A stretch of 64,000 bases of DNA from the NCBI RefSeq assembly GCF_024298865.1, contig NZ_CP101161.1, positions 455,227 to 519,226 of the forward strand, read 5' to 3'. Below are positions 62,803-64,000 of the stretch, one piece after another. Source of the DNA: Halorarius halobius. Lineage in GTDB: Archaea > Halobacteriota > Halobacteria > Halobacteriales > Haloarculaceae. The notes beneath the pieces were generated by a model, which saw nothing but the letters and a program-made list of their open reading frames with translations, was not told the DNA's origin and did no database searches. How positions within the stretch are numbered: position 1 is the stretch's first letter; each line of letters begins with the position of its first letter. The translations under genes and the position numbers were made by a program.

Positions 62803-64000
62803 CTACGGGACGACCAGTGCCCCGTCGTCGTACCGGTAGCCGGCCTCGCGGAACAGTTCGCGGGCGCGGTCGGCGTCGAGTCGCCCGGCCGAACCGGGGA
62901 ACGGGAACGTGGGGTCGTCGCCGGTCCACACGAACTCGGGGGCGAGCGCGTCGTGGCGGGAAAGGGGGCTGACCGCCGGGACGGCGTAGCCGCCGAACAC
63001 GTCGCGGACGAGATGGCGCTTGTCGAGCAGGCGAGCGACCCCGCGGCGGAACCGGGGGCTGCTCAGTGCGCCCCGGCGGAGGTTGTAGCCGACGTGGTAG
63101 AACGAGCGCGGCTGGTCGACCAGCAGGTCGACGGCATCGGAGCGGCCGATGCGAGGAACGTCCGTGGGCGTCACGCTCGATGCGGTAGCGTCGGCCTCGC
63201 CGGCCCCGACCAACTCGACCGCGGCGCCGCTCGACGGGACGACCGTAAAGGCGAGCCCCGGGCCGTCGAAGCCGCCGGCGACCTCCTCGAAGTGGGTGGC
63301 GGAGGGGTCGTCGTCGAGGAAGTGGTCGGCGTTCCGTTCGAGCAGCAGCGACTCCGCCGGGCGGCGCCGTGCCACCCGGAGCGGGCCGCTCCCTACGGGG
63401 TCGGGGTTGCTCCAGACGAGCGCCTTCGTCACCGCGCCGCCCGTGTCGACGCCGGCGACGGTGGCCTGGTCGGCTTTCGTGCGCCAGACGTGCTCGGGCA
63501 GGACCGGCACCGTCAACGCGCGGGCCGCGACGGCCCGCGAACTCGGCACGAACGCCAGCCGCAGGGTGCGGTCGTCGAGGGCGGTCGCCTCGGCGACGAG
63601 CGACTCGCGACCGCGGAACCGGGGCGCAGGGACGGGGCTGTCGAGTCGGTCGAGCGAGGTGTCCGCGAGGAACCGGTAGGTGAACGCGGCGTCGCTCGCC
63701 GTCAGCCGGGTGCCGTCGTGCCACGCCAGCCCCTCGCGGAGCCTGACGGTCGCCACCGGCCCGTCGGCGGTCGGGGGGAGCGACCACGTCCACGACTCGG
63801 CGAGCCACGGGCGGACCCGGCTCCCCATCCACCGGCCGATGGAATCGTACAGCAGGCCGGTGACGGTGCCGTCCGCGCGGAACTCCGCGGCCAGCGGGTT
63901 GAGGTTCTCCGTGGGGCGGGCGTCGGCGAGCGTGACCCGCAGGGGGCCGGCCTCCAGGGGGTCGACGGCGTCGAGCCGGAGATAGCCGAGCGGCGAGTGG
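62803..64000 (-). CDS. Peptide/dipeptide-type ABC transporter substrate-binding protein (N-terminus cut)
   Basis: The 5' end lies beyond 64000; about 398 codons are present. The visible part includes the family opening VTLADARPTENLNPL, the domain with TYRFLADTSLDRLDS, the HVWRT region and the C-terminal ligand-domain part (LLDKRHLVRDVFGGYAVPAVSPL). These are SBP_bac_5 features, usually of dipeptide or nickel importers. An internal ATG at 63828 is not the true start because the conserved sequence continues through it. Its stop codon is 2 bp before the PAP2 gene start. Confidence 0.88.
   Translation of the reverse strand, partial: HSPLGYLRLDAVDPLEAGPLRVTLADARPTENLNPLAAEFRADGTVTGLLYDSIGRWMGSRVRPWLAESWTWSLPPTADGPVATVRLREGLAWHDGTRLTASDAAFTYRFLADTSLDRLDSPVPAPRFRGRESLVAEATALDDRTLRLAFVPSSRAVAARALTVPVLPEHVWRTKADQATVAGVDTGGAVTKALVWSNPDPVGSGPLRVARRRPAESLLLERNADHFLDDDPSATHFEEVAGGFDGPGLAFTVVPSSGAAVELVGAGEADATASSVTPTDVPRIGRSDAVDLLVDQPRSFYHVGYNLRRGALSSPRFRRGVARLLDKRHLVRDVFGGYAVPAVSPLSRHDALAPEFVWTGDDPTFPFPGSAGRLDADRARELFREAGYRYDDGALVVP

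Noticed and set aside
1..64000. CRISPR arrays, insertion sequences, inteins, rRNA and riboswitches.
   Set aside because: No regularly spaced repeats, transposase, intein motifs in atpA/atpB fragments, rRNA or known leader RNAs were recognised.

Overview
This window comes from a halophilic archaeon of the class Halobacteria. The DNA is very GC-rich, the predicted proteins are strongly acidic, promoters are short TATA-like elements close to the start codons, and several families are typical of or restricted to haloarchaea (DUF373, the Rpa3/Rpap3 pair, Bat-type HTH regulators, Tfx, membrane-tethered winged-helix regulators). The genus cannot be fixed from the sequence alone. Genes are packed tightly, often with 1-8 bp overlaps, and no stretch longer than about 300 bp lacks a gene. 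Two tRNA genes are present. I saw no rRNA, CRISPR array, transposase or prophage.

Layout: (1) 1-7245, minus strand: A-type ATP synthase operon atpH-I-K-E-C-F-A-B, cut inside atpB by the window edge, with a promoter before atpH and a likely second one before the proteolipid gene atpK. (2) 7.3-11.2 kb: an intergenic repeat, a VTE3-like quinone methyltransferase, then a surface-oriented group: a type IV pilin-like protein, an exported protein and a divergent membrane-anchored winged-helix regulator. (3) 11.3-17.8 kb: etfBA, an isoprenyl diphosphate synthase, a 41-residue zinc-ribbon protein, DUF373, an MFS exporter and a PEBP lipoprotein. (4) 17.9-28.4 kb: a large unknown membrane protein, a radical SAM enzyme, a TRAM-Tfx pair, a FIST-histidine kinase pair, an SDR protein with altered catalytic residues, a ManC-like nucleotidyltransferase, a Cys-rich DUF7091-like protein and an acetyltransferase.

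(5) 28.4-34.5 kb: an alpha/beta hydrolase, the rpa3-rpap3 single-strand DNA-binding operon with a likely terminator, a universal stress protein, a PiT phosphate transporter coupled to a tandem-USP gene, a ribbon-helix-helix protein and an NTF2-like protein. (6) 34.5-43.3 kb: the complete histidine-utilisation operon hutU-G-I-H, a divergent Bat-like regulator sharing one AT-rich promoter element with it, a beta-propeller protein and a YjiH-family membrane protein that may be the linked transporter. (7) 43.4-45 kb: a conserved Cys/His protein, tRNA-His and an AT-richer HNH endonuclease gene with three zinc-ribbon repeats. (8) 45-56.3 kb: an ABC-2 exporter whose permease is internally duplicated, a methyltransferase, PhoD, a CinA-like protein, a GSDH lipoprotein, an S2P-CBS protease, a cupin, a 41-residue peptide and a Ski2-like helicase. 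(9) 56.3-64 kb: a 25-bp tandem repeat, two membrane proteins, an SLC13-type permease with regulatory TrkA_C domains, a 7TM sensor kinase, tRNA-Pro, a small lipoprotein, a two-helix membrane protein, a PAP2 phosphatase and a partial peptide-binding ABC receptor.

Most of the window is core metabolism. The regions most likely to hold something undescribed are the pilin/exported protein/membrane regulator group (8.1-11.2 kb), the FIST-kinase pair (23-25.5 kb), the 781-residue membrane protein (17.9-20.2 kb) and the tRNA-His/HNH segment (44.0-45.0 kb). Family names are given from sequence motifs and memory; no database search was run.
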